Part shown: positions 22,293 to 31,766 of the stretch, one piece after another
How the letters are laid out: the number at the start of each line of letters is the position of its first letter
Numbering within the stretch: position 1 is the stretch's first letter
NCBI RefSeq assembly: GCF_003171515.1
Contig: NC_089399.1
Span: 1,736,001-1,800,000 of the forward strand
DNA: 64,000 nucleotides
Direction: 5' to 3'
DNA from: Pyrenophora tritici-repentis
Lineage: Eukaryota; Ascomycota; Dothideomycetes; Pleosporales; Pleosporaceae
Program-made: the position numbers and the translations under genes
Notes under the pieces: model-generated
Database searches by the model: none
Seen by the model: only the letters and a program-made list of their open reading frames with translations
Told to the model about the DNA's origin: nothing

Positions 22293-23049
22293 TAGCAAAG
22301 ATAAGGAACAGTGGGATTGTCCAGCTAGCAGCGTTAATTGCAGCAATTACCGTCACCTACTCGCGGTTGCTAGGCTAGATAGTCTTTAGCCTACCTCTCC
22401 TCTCTAACCCTGTAATAACTAGCTAAGTCTAGATCTTGCCTATTATAAAGCCAGCCTCGTTAAAGTTGTAGACATCCTTATTATAGATGCCGTACTTAGC
22501 CTTTGTCTCCTCTACTAGCTTAAACTAGCAGCTAAACAGCATAGGATCCTCGCATAGAGCTCTCTGCCTATCGTACGATCGATTAAAACGCGTCATAAGA
22601 CTGTCTGTACGCTTTACAAAGTTGCGCGGCTAGTAGACGCTAACGCGACCTGCGCTACGCGTAGTAAGCAGCTTATTAGCTATATCGTGCGCAGCTGTAT
22701 ACGTAGGCCTAAATCCTCGCTAATTAAGGTCGAGTATATGTCTAATAATCACCTCCCTCCTCTAGCTAGGTAAGCTTCTTTAAGTTAGGCTAGCAATCGC
22801 GTCGTGCAGGCCTGCCAGCGCGTTGGTCGCGTAGCGTCATTCGAGGGACGTTACACGCGCGAGCAGCAGCTCTCTTAGTCTTAATCTAGTGGCTATTAAG
22901 AGATAATATAGTAAGCTGCATATCAGCTTTAGATGAGCGTAATAGAGCTTGTTGGCGTTGAGGCATAACTAATTTGATTTTCAAAGGTAATTAAAGTTGG
23001 TGGGGTGGACGACTCGCTTGTAAGGACGACTCGCTTATAAAACACGTTA

Positions 23050-23654
23050 TTACCTTCTCTTACTACTTCTTACGTTTCTTCTCTCTTTCTTCTTATAGCG
23101 CGGTAAATAACCTTTAGTTTAGAGTTTTCTAGCCTAGAGCTATTATGTACGCCCGCCTTATATTCGCCTACTACTAAGTTAGCGCGTGCTAAACCCTACT
23201 TAGTGCTCGTCGCTCCCTAAGATCTAGCCGCTACTCCTAATTATAAGAAGCGGAGCTAAGACTACGTTAAGGGTAATACCCTAGTTCTTACTACCGCTCT
23301 CTTAACTATTACTCTAATTTTAGTAACTTCTTCTACTATTCCTATTAGTATCTATTAGCTAAATATCTCTTACGCTAAGGATTCCCTAAAGATAAAGAAG
23401 AAGGTTATTTCTAGTAGCGTAGGCTATTAGTTTAATAAGCTCTATAACTATTCTTTATTATCTTTAGCTAAGCTACTTATTCTAGACTTCTATAGGTTAT
23501 TTTCCCTTTTCTTTCTATTACTAAATATCCTTCTAACATTCTCTTTATATAGTACGTAAGTACGCGAGCTAAAAGATCTCTATAAAGTTCCTAAAGAAGC
23601 TTTAGGCTATCCTTGTAGAGTGCAGCAATAGTAGTATACTCTTAGGCCCTTATA
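23050..23654. other. RIP-degraded repeat, unidentified
   Basis: The segment resembles 37100-37700 in layout, with shared stretches near 23520-23550 and 37670-37700 (ttctaacat, atatagta). No protein family is recognisable in any frame. Confidence 0.4.
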
Positions 23655-23656
23655 TA

Positions 23657-25507
23657 ACGTGGATGGCAAGCGAGTGGGCCAGGCAAGCGAGTGGGCCACC
23701 CCACCAACTTTTTGCATCTACCTAACTTCAATCAATTATGGCTCCACCAAAACAATCCCAAAACCCTTCTTATGAAGCTGATATACAGCTAGCTATCTCA
23801 GCTACTACCCGAAACCAGCTCCAGTCTAATAGAGACGCTGCGCGGACATTTGAAGTCGCCCGAATGACACTCACGCGCCGACGCGCTGGTATACCTGCAC
23901 GACGCGATTGCCAGCCTAACTCAAGGAAGCTTACCCAGAGAGAAGAGGAGGTGATTATTAGCTATATACTTCACCTAGATCAGCGCGGGTTTGCGCCTAC
24001 CTACGCAGCTGCACGCGATATGGCTGATAAGCTGCTGGCTGCGCGCGGCGCTGGCCAGGTTGGGCAGAAGTGGCCAGCCAACTTTGTTAAGCGTACAGAC
24101 AGTCTTCGGACGTGTTTCAACCGAGCGTACGATAGGCAGAGAGCTATGTGTGAGGATGCGACATTAATAAAGAGGTGGTTTAAGCTTGTAGAAGAGATAA
24201 AGGCTGAGCAGGGTATCTGCGATGAGGATGTCTACAACTTTGATGAAGCTGGCTTTATGATGGGCAAGATTACAACGCAGCTGGTTATAACAGGATCAGA
24301 GAGAAGAGGCCGGCGGAAGAGTATTCAGCCAGGCAATCGCGAGTGGGTAACGCTGATTGCTGCCATCAGCGCTGGTGGCTGGTCAGTGCCACCGTTCCTC
24401 ATCTTCGCTGGTCAGTACCACCTATCAGCGTGGTATGAGGAGGATATCCCACGCGACTGGGCGATCGCAGTCAGCGATAATGGCTGGACGAATAATGAGC
24501 TTGGAGTTGAGTGGCTAAAGCACTTCAACGCTCACACGCAGGCTCGTACTATAGGCGCGCGTCGCCTGCTTATTATTGATGGCCATAGGAGCCACCAATC
24601 TCTAGAGTTCCAGGAGCTCTGTAAGGAGAACAATATCCATACGCTCTGTATGCCTCCTCACTCATCTCACCTACTCCAGCCACTTGATGTTGGCTGCTTC
24701 TCGCCATTAAAGCGCGCGTATAGCCGTGAGGTGGAGAGCCTCATGCGCAACCACATCAACCACATCACCAAGCTAGAGTTTCTGCCTGCGTTTAAGGCTG
24801 CGTTTGATCGAGCGTTCACGCCAGCTAATATCTACTCAGCCTTCCGCGGCGCAGGCCTTGTTCCTCTACAACCAGAGGCTGTTCTATCAAAGCTAGATGT
24901 ACAGCTGCGTACACCTACTCCTCCAGCAGCTCTACCAGATGCTCCCTGGGTAGCTCAAACGCCGAGCAACGCGCGTGAGCTTGAGGCTCAGTCAAGCCTT
25001 ATACGTGAGCGCGTGCGCCAGCATAAGAGCTCATCACCAGCTTCGATCATTGAGGCGATTGACCAGCTGAAGAAGGGCGCTGAGGTGATGATGCTGTCTG
25101 CTGAGCTGATGCGCGATCGGATCTCTAGTCTTGAGAAGGCTAACAGCGCAGCCTCAGCGCGTAGGCAGCGCTCTAAAAGGCGTATACAGAAGCATGGAGT
25201 ACTCACAAAGGGAGCTGGAGAGGATATACTAGCTCAAAATGAGGCTGACCAGCAGATTGCTCATGAAGAGCGTCAAGGAGGAGCGCGATCAGGCCTTAGC
25301 CAGCGCGCTCAAAGGCGCTGCACCAGGTGCAAGGAGACTGGGCACAACTCGCGCACATGCAACACTAATACTCTTAATATAGAGTAATCTACTGTATCAA
25401 TATCTAGCAATAATATTATCGCGTTGTTGAGATAAGTCGCTTTGAAGTTACAAAAGTTGGTGGGGTGGCCCACTCGCTTGCCTGGCCCACTCGCTTGCCA
25501 TCCACGT
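23657..25507 (+). mobile_element. Intact pogo/Fot1-like DNA transposon, TSD TA
   Basis: 1,851 bp. The inverted ends begin ACGTGGATGGCAAGCGAG, followed by a second copy of the motif and by CACCCCACCAACTTTT; they agree over about 55 bases. TA flanks both ends, with further local TA. It carries one uninterrupted gene and shows no RIP signature. Relics of relatives with 1.84-1.85 kb bodies lie on both sides. Confidence 0.95.
23738..25387 (+). CDS. Pogo/Fot1-like transposase with C-terminal CCHC zinc knuckle
   Basis: 549 residues, no intron, ATG 81 bases inside the left end. The N-terminal psq/HTH (residues about 10-60) and CENP-B-type HTH (about 65-135) would bind the inverted ends. The DDE_1 core has YNFDEAGFMMG (first Asp), LLIIDGHRSH (second) and LQPLDVGCFSPL (third), the DDD/DDE arrangement of pogo enzymes. 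Residues about 440-500 are helical and basic. The C-terminus has a knuckle CTRCKETGHNSRTC (CX2CX4HX4C), an unusual addition to a cut-and-paste transposase. A relic of the same motif (RRCGRCGKIRHNSRT) occurs in the pogo-2 relic near 38630, so the knuckle is shared by the lineage. Expected role: excision and insertion at TA sites. Confidence 0.95.
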   Translation: MAPPKQSQNPSYEADIQLAISATTRNQLQSNRDAARTFEVARMTLTRRRAGIPARRDCQPNSRKLTQREEEVIISYILHLDQRGFAPTYAAARDMADKLLAARGAGQVGQKWPANFVKRTDSLRTCFNRAYDRQRAMCEDATLIKRWFKLVEEIKAEQGICDEDVYNFDEAGFMMGKITTQLVITGSERRGRRKSIQPGNREWVTLIAAISAGGWSVPPFLIFAGQYHLSAWYEEDIPRDWAIAVSDNGWTNNELGVEWLKHFNAHTQARTIGARRLLIIDGHRSHQSLEFQELCKENNIHTLCMPPHSSHLLQPLDVGCFSPLKRAYSREVESLMRNHINHITKLEFLPAFKAAFDRAFTPANIYSAFRGAGLVPLQPEAVLSKLDVQLRTPTPPAALPDAPWVAQTPSNARELEAQSSLIRERVRQHKSSSPASIIEAIDQLKKGAEVMMLSAELMRDRISSLEKANSAASARRQRSKRRIQKHGVLTKGAGEDILAQNEADQQIAHEERQGGARSGLSQRAQRRCTRCKETGHNSRTCNTNTLNIE

Positions 25508-25509
25508 TA

Positions 25510-25870
25510 TAGGTGTTTACTATCTACCCTAGCAATAACTTCTTAGCTACTATTTACTATCGTAAGTTGCTGTAAGTAAATCTTTATCTTTAAGTTAACT
25601 TGCAGCCTAGTTTCTAAACTATTAATAAGTACTTTTACGTATTGAATAAGACTAAGTAGTAGCTATACGAACTATATGTTTAATCTCTCCTTAGCTCTTA
25701 TACTTATAGTGCGAAAACTCGCGGTTTCTCTTCTACTAAAGCCGATAACTTCTTAGATATATACGAAGAGGCATATAGTCGCTATATAAAAGCTAGTGTA
25801 AAGCTTGCTTATAAGACTTATTCTTAAGTCTACTATAGTATAAAGCTCCTTTATAACAGCCTATATAATA
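25510..25870. other. RIP-degraded repeat, unidentified
   Basis: TA-rich sequence with stops in all frames; no family recognised. Copia-A inserted at its right end (TSD actac 25871-25875). Confidence 0.4.
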
Positions 25871-25875
25871 ACTAC

Positions 25876-26071
25876 TGTCGCGGAAATGGACTTGATGTTG
25901 GACGTCGGATGATCACGTGATCGGATCGGGTCTTTGAGACTCCGGATCCGTGCCAAGGGACTGATCCATCATGTACAAATACCGGACCAGCCGTCTGATC
26001 TTTCTGATCCTTAGAGCAATCAATGATCCCACTCTTGAACGAATCTGATCGGTGTCATCCCAACTATCATA
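25876..26071 (+). repeat. Copia-A 5' LTR (196 bp)
   Basis: Starts TGTCGCGG and ends CTATCATA. The end in TA rather than CA is fixed by two facts: the PBS begins at 26072 exactly as it does in TRIM-G, and the TSD actac starts directly after the same base in the 3' LTR. Confidence 0.93.
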
Positions 26072-26085
26072 GTTATGAGCCCGGC
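26072..26085 (+). promoter_or_regulatory. Primer-binding site for a half tRNA-iMet
   Basis: gttatgagcccggc is the complement of gccgggctcataac, the 5' anticodon arm of fungal initiator tRNA-Met (anticodon CAT plus AAC). It starts directly at the LTR edge. This is the internal-cut tRNA priming known for Drosophila copia, where a 39-nt 5' tRNA fragment is used. Confidence 0.85.
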
Positions 26086-26230
26086 GTTTTAAGATCGCAG
26101 TATCGATTCTCCCTGCGCACCTTTTTCACGTTGGTTACACGATCAGATTATTGCTCCGTTCATCTCTCTCCATTTATTACTTCCGTTCTCGTTGAGTCCA
26201 TTGATCAATCCTAAGACAAAGAGGACCATC

Positions 26231-29200
26231 ATGGATCACGACCCCAAAATCCCAGCACCCAATGTTATCCTACATGCCCACAAGGACTGGCACCTATGGT
26301 TCCCGCTGCTTGAGAAACACTCGCGCGATCGCGGAGTCTGGGAATACATTGACCCAGATGTTGATACTCTCATGCCAGCGATCGAATCCCTCGAGCCGGT
26401 CTATCCGGCCATTCCACCCGAGCCAGTCAAGCCTACCACGCCTACCTCAGAGCCGACGCCCGAATACCAGGTTTCTCTTGAGGAGTACAATCATAAGAAG
26501 GCAGCCTACCAGCTCGCTGTCAAAAATCACGAGGAGGATGTTCGCGTCTACAAAGTCCTATGTAACCAGTGGGTTAGGAAGGCTTCGAAGATCGCAAACA
26601 TCAATGAGTGGATCAATCGTACAGTTTCCCAGGACTTGCTCCTGCCGATCACCATGCAACTCCTGCGCGGAACATCCACTCCACAGGCTGTAGTTAGGGA
26701 GCTCAAGAAGCGTCTCTCGCCATCGGATTCGAACACCAAGAACCTCCTGCGCATCCAATACAGGGCTCACTTAGAGAAGGCCAAAACTGGTCGATCTAAT
26801 GTAGATAAGTGGTTCAACGATTGGCAGGCTCTCTATGCAAAAGCTCAAGCGTTCGAACTTCACGAAGTTAGGGGTGATCTCGCTGTCACCGACTTTCTGG
26901 ATGCGTTGGCGGCAAAGATCGCTCCTGACTGGGCACGCAATTTGCGACAAACGATCACGACCGCGTCAGCTATGGGTCAGCCGACCATGAGCCTTGACGA
27001 TGTGGCTAGAGTGTTCAACTTGACCATGCAAGAGCACGAAGCATCTGGCGGAAAGGGCAGATCAACTGGAGTGTTCTCCACGTTCGGCGGTGAATCCGCT
27101 CCGAGCGGAGGAAACTCCGGAGGATCAACCGGAGGACCACGGAAGTATTGTCCGTGCAAACCCGGCAAGCCATCCCATTATTGGGAGCCCATTAAATGCC
27201 GCAGGCTTCAACAGGCAATCACTGGAAAATCTGATCCAGGACCTACTCCGATCCATTTGTCTGACACGGATACTAGGATGATCAACCAAAGGCTTCACAG
27301 TTCTAAGTTTTCAACGCTGCTCACACAGCTGAAACAAGCCGGATGGAAGATCAATTCCGCTCAGCAAACGTCTGAGAAGTCCAAGACTACGAACACCATC
27401 GTGGCTTGTGTCATTGATCCTCGCACTTTGAGGGATCTGAGCAATGCTATCTTCAACCTTAACTATGGTGGTCACCCATTTTCCTATAGCACGATCTTCG
27501 ACGGCGGTGGCGCGCTCCACCTTGCCAATGATCGGAACCTATTGGTCCCAGGAACTTACAAGAAGTGCTTGGACTACCTGACAGTCGAGGCTGGTACTCA
27601 ATCCTTGCCAGTCTCGGGGGTGGGTGATCGACTGTTCAAAGATTTCTTTAATGGACCAGACGGTCCACAGGACCTGTTGCTTAAGAACGTTATGGTTGTT
27701 GAAGGATTTCATGTCAACATTGTTTCTGAAGCCTTGCTCAGGAAGGTCGGATTCTGGTACACTGGTTATGATTGGACTATCCGTTCTGGGGACATGGAGC
27801 ACAGCATTATCCTCAGAAAGCTCCACGTCGCCCATAACCTAGTCTTTATCGAATACAAGCCATTCCGTTATCCTTCTGTGCCACCATTGGTGAACAGTGT
27901 GAGACGATCGGCTCAGCCAAAACTTCGATCAGATGATGAGTTTTTGTGGCATCAAAGATCAGGCCACCTGGGTCAGAAAGCTTTGCAAGCACTCGCCCAA
28001 GCTGCCCAGAACGTCAGGATCGAAGGCACCCGACGGCTGGAGTGTGAGCATTGTGCCACTACCCATGCCACACAGGTGATCTCTCGGAGACCAAGAGAGC
28101 GATCCCCCCGACCATTCTATCGAGTCTCGTGGGATCTGTTCGATTTTCCAAAGGGACGATCAAATGAGCAGTTTGCTCTGATCATCAAAGAAGATTTTTC
28201 AGGCAAAATCTTTAATCATAATGTCCAAGGGAAGACTCTGTCAGAGATCATGCGGGTGATCACGGCTTTTGAAGCTTGGGTACAACGGAAGTACGACTTG
28301 CGGATCGTAGAAATCCATCAGGATAACGATACTGCTACTTTGCCTTGGAGAGGGCGATCAAGATACGAGGAATGGGCCGAAGAGAAGGGGATTACAATCC
28401 TCAGTCCTCCGCCATATACACATGAGCCGAATGGCTCGGCGGAGCGGGCGGGTCAAGAGCTGATCACGAAGTCGATCAAGATGCGCCTTAGCGCAAACTT
28501 CCCTGAGAAGCTCTGGCCTGAGATCATGGATGCGGCGGCTTACCTACACGCGAGAAGCCCTACCGCAGTCCATCAGTACCGATCTCCCAATGAAATCCTC
28601 GAGAGCTGGTTTAGGCAGTACTTTAGATGGTACGAGCCTGCGCAGATTAGACACCGCACCGCGGATCTGCGACCAGATTGGAGTGGGATCTACGCCTATG
28701 GCTGTCGCGCATATCCCTTGGATCGGGACCGCGCAGCAGGGCGAGATCGTCGTGGATTCAAAGTTAATCCAAGGGGTCATATCGGATATTTGGTCGGCTA
28801 TCGAGCGTCCAATCTCTATAGGATATGGATCCCCATTACTGATCAAGTGATCACTTCTCGCGATGTGTCCTTTGACGAGACTCGTTTCTACACAGGGAAG
28901 AACGAGGATGAGATGCCAAAGGAACAAGCAATCGAACTTGCGGATGTGCTTGATATCGGAGAATTGCATGATCCAGGGGCGGACATTGATATCCCGTCCC
29001 TCGGAGATCAGGCAATCCAGACGACGGATCTGACCACTGAGAGCAATCTCGGGGGTGAGCTACCCGAAGGACCTGAACCAGTGGCCGGCCAGCCAGATGA
29101 TCAGGAACAAGGGCAAGCAGAGACTGAGCGAAGTGATTCACTGGCCGGTGATCATTTGAGAATTCGCACAGGTCAGAATCCGGGATATGGACTTGCAACC

Positions 29201-31429
29201 CCAGAGCAGACGCCTGAGCCGCATGGCTCTGGGATGGACGCTGATCGGCGTTTCCCATCTGGTATTCAACAGGGAATGCATCAACCTGGTGGAATTGGAG
29301 ATCCAGATGCGGGTGGTCTAGTCGTTACTCGATCACGTGGCGAAGGGCTGGAGCGCCCGACGCAACTCGATGAATCTCCTGCGCAACCAGTGTCCACTGA
29401 CGCAGATGATCAAGAGGGAATGACCACTCGAGAACAATTGGTTGCTCGAGGCACGAGACGTCGTGGACGTCCGCGCGCATCGGCGGGATCTTCCTCAAGG
29501 GCAACTGCGCCAACAGGGGATCCGGATGTTGGATTAAGTGCGCCCACACAAAGGACCAGTGGGAGACTCCGGGGAGATCAGCTAGAGCCCGATGTGGTCC
29601 ATCGCTATATGCCTATTAGGCGTGGACGAGGCAGAAGCAAGGATCCGGACGATCAACTGGGGGGTGGAGCTGCACCTAGAGGTGTGCACGCATTGATCGC
29701 GGATCTTCAAGATATGGATGGTCCATGGAGCGATTTCAAGCACACGTACATACCAGGGATAAATGAGACCTGGGAGGATCGAGCAAGTTATAAGACGCTG
29801 AATGCCGTGGTCATGTCAGCGACGCTCGATCCATCTGTGCCGCAGGCACTTGATTCGGGGGATCGTCCACATAGGGACGTCCTGCCCGAACCACCACTAA
29901 CATGGCGCGAGCTACAGAGCCATTCGATGCGCCCTCTGTTTATGGATGCCTCCAACAAGGAGATTGATTTGCTTAGGAAAAAAGGTACATGGACCGAGAT
30001 CCCTATGGATCAAGTCCCTGATAAGCCACTCCCGCTCAAATGGGTTTGGACATATAAGTGTGATCAGGATGGGTACCTTGATCGAGGCAAAGCTCGGATT
30101 GTTGTGAGAGGCGATCTCCAAGAAAAAGACTCGCTGGATTCTACTTATGCAGCCACGTTGGCGGCCAAATCCTTCAGGACCGCCATGGCGATCGCAGCTG
30201 AGTTCGATATGGAGATCATGCAATTTGATGTCGTAGGAGCATTCTTGAATGCTAAGATTACGGCAGAAAATCCTGTGTTCTGTCAGCTACCTGACGGATT
30301 TAAGAAACCTGGAATGTGTGTTCGGCTCAATCGCGCGTTGTACGGATTGAGAGACTCGCCACTCCTCTGGTATGAGGAGTTCTCTGGATCGCTTAGGAAA
30401 GCAGGACTAGAGTGCTCGAAGGAAGAGCCCTGCCTGTTTCTGGACAAGGATCGCAAGTTCTTGTTGTTGTTCTATGTGGACGACATCCTGCTCATGTTTC
30501 GCAAAGAGTTTGAGGATCAAGCCATGGAATTGTGGAAAGTGATTAGTTCGAAGTACGAGATTAAGGCACAAGGACCAGTCAAGTGGTTCCTTGGGGTTAG
30601 GGTCATTCGGGACCGAGACTCTCGGACGATCACCCTGGTCCATGACACGTACATTGACAAGATCACCAAGAAGTTTGGCTTGGAGGATGGAACATTCCCT
30701 TTCACTCCGCTACCGTCGGAAGAACTGATCAAGTCTGATGGAGAGGCAACCAAGCAGCAGATCAAGGCATACCAGGAAAGAGTCGGATCAGTCCTGTACA
30801 CGGCTATCATGCTCAGACCTGACGTAGCCTTTGCTGTCTCTAGGCTGTCCCATTTCCTGACCAATCCAAGTGATCAGCACATGAAGGCGGTGGAACGAGT
30901 GATCATGTATCTATACAGGACTCGATGGGATGCCATCCGGTATGGGCACTACAATGGACCAGACCTGGTCATCTGTGGCGACGCGTCTTTTGCGGATGAT
31001 CCGGAAACGCGTCGCTCATCGCACGGCTACATTGCGATGCTCTTTGGCGGCGCGATCTTCTGGAAAGCGACGCGCCAGAGCACAGTGACCACCTCGACTA
31101 CCGAAGCTGAACTCCTTGCTCTTGAGCATACAGCTAAGGAAGCCATGGCACTCAAGCGCTTCTTTAAGGAACTAACCCTTGATCTTGGGGACGTTTGGAA
31201 GATCTGGTGCGATAATCAACAAACGATTCGGCTGGTTGTTGGGAAGAATGAGCGGATCACAACAAGACTACGACATGTGGACATTCAGAACATGTGGCTT
31301 AGGCAGGAGCACGCAAAGGGATCGTTCCAGGTAGAATACCTGGAGACCAGCTCAATGCCAGCCGATGGTCTCACAAAGTCGTTGACCCAACAACAGTTTG
31401 AGAAGTTTAAGGCACAGCTCAATCTTTAA
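26231..31429 (+). CDS. Copia-A Gag-Pol polyprotein (1,732 aa)
   Basis: Starts at ATG 26231; an in-frame TTG further upstream is not needed. Gag covers about residues 1-330 and ends in an unusual Cys/His cluster YCPCKPGKPSHYWEPIKC (CXCX6HX6C). The protease position reads FDGGGALHLANDRN with Asp424, so the usual DSG/DTG is DGG. Integrase follows with an HHCC finger (WHQRSGHLG ... CEHC), then WDLFDFP, IHQDNDTAT and EPNGSAERAGQE for the catalytic D, D, E. A long acidic linker precedes RVT_2 with FYVDDILLMF (YVDD near residue 1,414). RNase H has CGDASFADD, STTEAELLAL, WCDNQQTIRL and LRHVDIQNMWLRQE. One frame without stop or shift; all enzymes of retrotransposition appear present except for doubt over the protease. 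Confidence 0.95.
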   Translation: MDHDPKIPAPNVILHAHKDWHLWFPLLEKHSRDRGVWEYIDPDVDTLMPAIESLEPVYPAIPPEPVKPTTPTSEPTPEYQVSLEEYNHKKAAYQLAVKNHEEDVRVYKVLCNQWVRKASKIANINEWINRTVSQDLLLPITMQLLRGTSTPQAVVRELKKRLSPSDSNTKNLLRIQYRAHLEKAKTGRSNVDKWFNDWQALYAKAQAFELHEVRGDLAVTDFLDALAAKIAPDWARNLRQTITTASAMGQPTMSLDDVARVFNLTMQEHEASGGKGRSTGVFSTFGGESAPSGGNSGGSTGGPRKYCPCKPGKPSHYWEPIKCRRLQQAITGKSDPGPTPIHLSDTDTRMINQRLHSSKFSTLLTQLKQAGWKINSAQQTSEKSKTTNTIVACVIDPRTLRDLSNAIFNLNYGGHPFSYSTIFDGGGALHLANDRNLLVPGTYKKCLDYLTVEAGTQSLPVSGVGDRLFKDFFNGPDGPQDLLLKNVMVVEGFHVNIVSEALLRKVGFWYTGYDWTIRSGDMEHSIILRKLHVAHNLVFIEYKPFRYPSVPPLVNSVRRSAQPKLRSDDEFLWHQRSGHLGQKALQALAQAAQNVRIEGTRRLECEHCATTHATQVISRRPRERSPRPFYRVSWDLFDFPKGRSNEQFALIIKEDFSGKIFNHNVQGKTLSEIMRVITAFEAWVQRKYDLRIVEIHQDNDTATLPWRGRSRYEEWAEEKGITILSPPPYTHEPNGSAERAGQELITKSIKMRLSANFPEKLWPEIMDAAAYLHARSPTAVHQYRSPNEILESWFRQYFRWYEPAQIRHRTADLRPDWSGIYAYGCRAYPLDRDRAAGRDRRGFKVNPRGHIGYLVGYRASNLYRIWIPITDQVITSRDVSFDETRFYTGKNEDEMPKEQAIELADVLDIGELHDPGADIDIPSLGDQAIQTTDLTTESNLGGELPEGPEPVAGQPDDQEQGQAETERSDSLAGDHLRIRTGQNPGYGLATPEQTPEPHGSGMDADRRFPSGIQQGMHQPGGIGDPDAGGLVVTRSRGEGLERPTQLDESPAQPVSTDADDQEGMTTREQLVARGTRRRGRPRASAGSSSRATAPTGDPDVGLSAPTQRTSGRLRGDQLEPDVVHRYMPIRRGRGRSKDPDDQLGGGAAPRGVHALIADLQDMDGPWSDFKHTYIPGINETWEDRASYKTLNAVVMSATLDPSVPQALDSGDRPHRDVLPEPPLTWRELQSHSMRPLFMDASNKEIDLLRKKGTWTEIPMDQVPDKPLPLKWVWTYKCDQDGYLDRGKARIVVRGDLQEKDSLDSTYAATLAAKSFRTAMAIAAEFDMEIMQFDVVGAFLNAKITAENPVFCQLPDGFKKPGMCVRLNRALYGLRDSPLLWYEEFSGSLRKAGLECSKEEPCLFLDKDRKFLLLFYVDDILLMFRKEFEDQAMELWKVISSKYEIKAQGPVKWFLGVRVIRDRDSRTITLVHDTYIDKITKKFGLEDGTFPFTPLPSEELIKSDGEATKQQIKAYQERVGSVLYTAIMLRPDVAFAVSRLSHFLTNPSDQHMKAVERVIMYLYRTRWDAIRYGHYNGPDLVICGDASFADDPETRRSSHGYIAMLFGGAIFWKATRQSTVTTSTTEAELLALEHTAKEAMALKRFFKELTLDLGDVWKIWCDNQQTIRLVVGKNERITTRLRHVDIQNMWLRQEHAKGSFQVEYLETSSMPADGLTKSLTQQQFEKFKAQLNL

Positions 31430-31518
31430 GATGCGAAACAACAGATCGCTGATCAATGAAGCGTTGTTTAAGGAAATTGGTCTGATTGAGGAAACTACTA
31501 TACAAGGCTTAAGGCCTA

Positions 31519-31675
31519 GACTCCGCAACAATCAATTCAATCCGGTCACTCTCCTAGACCCACTTACCTATCTAGGTAGGGCTTAAACTCCTATAGGTAA
31601 CTACTAGGCTTAAAGCGGTAATCAATCAATCCAATCTGAACCTTCTAGGACCCACTTAATTGATTGTTGCGGACT
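31519..31675. repeat. Inverted repeat between the convergent genes of copia-A
   Basis: gactccgcaacaatcaattc (31519-31538) is matched in reverse near 31656-31675 (ttaattgattgttgcggact), about 18 of 20 bases, with a spacer of about 115 bp. It lies between the 3' end of pol and the 3' end of the antisense gene. It may act as a two-way terminator or be a small MITE; no TSD was established. Confidence 0.6.
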
Positions 31676-31766
31676 GTGTTAAGGCCAAAGGCCTCAATTA
31701 GCTGGAATGCGTCATCAGCGAGGCTTACCCAAGAAGGAGCAAAAGATTAACAGAAAAGAAAAGAAC

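Larger units (their letters stand above)
19111..23047 (-). mobile_element. RIP-degraded pogo/Fot1-like transposon interrupted by another
   Basis: Inverted ends ACGTGTTTTATAAGCGAGTCGTC...CCACCAACTTTAATT face each other between TA TSDs (19109-19110, 23048-23049). The right end has two copies of the motif gacgactcgctt; the left end has one and lacks about 15 bp. Without the inserted element (20198-22292 plus TA) the length is about 1.84 kb, as in the intact element at 23657. The coding strand is minus; for instance 22560-22640 reversed matches the intact gene's AKNFVKRTDSL/FNRAYDRQRA region with many transitions. No functional ORF remains. Confidence 0.9.
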
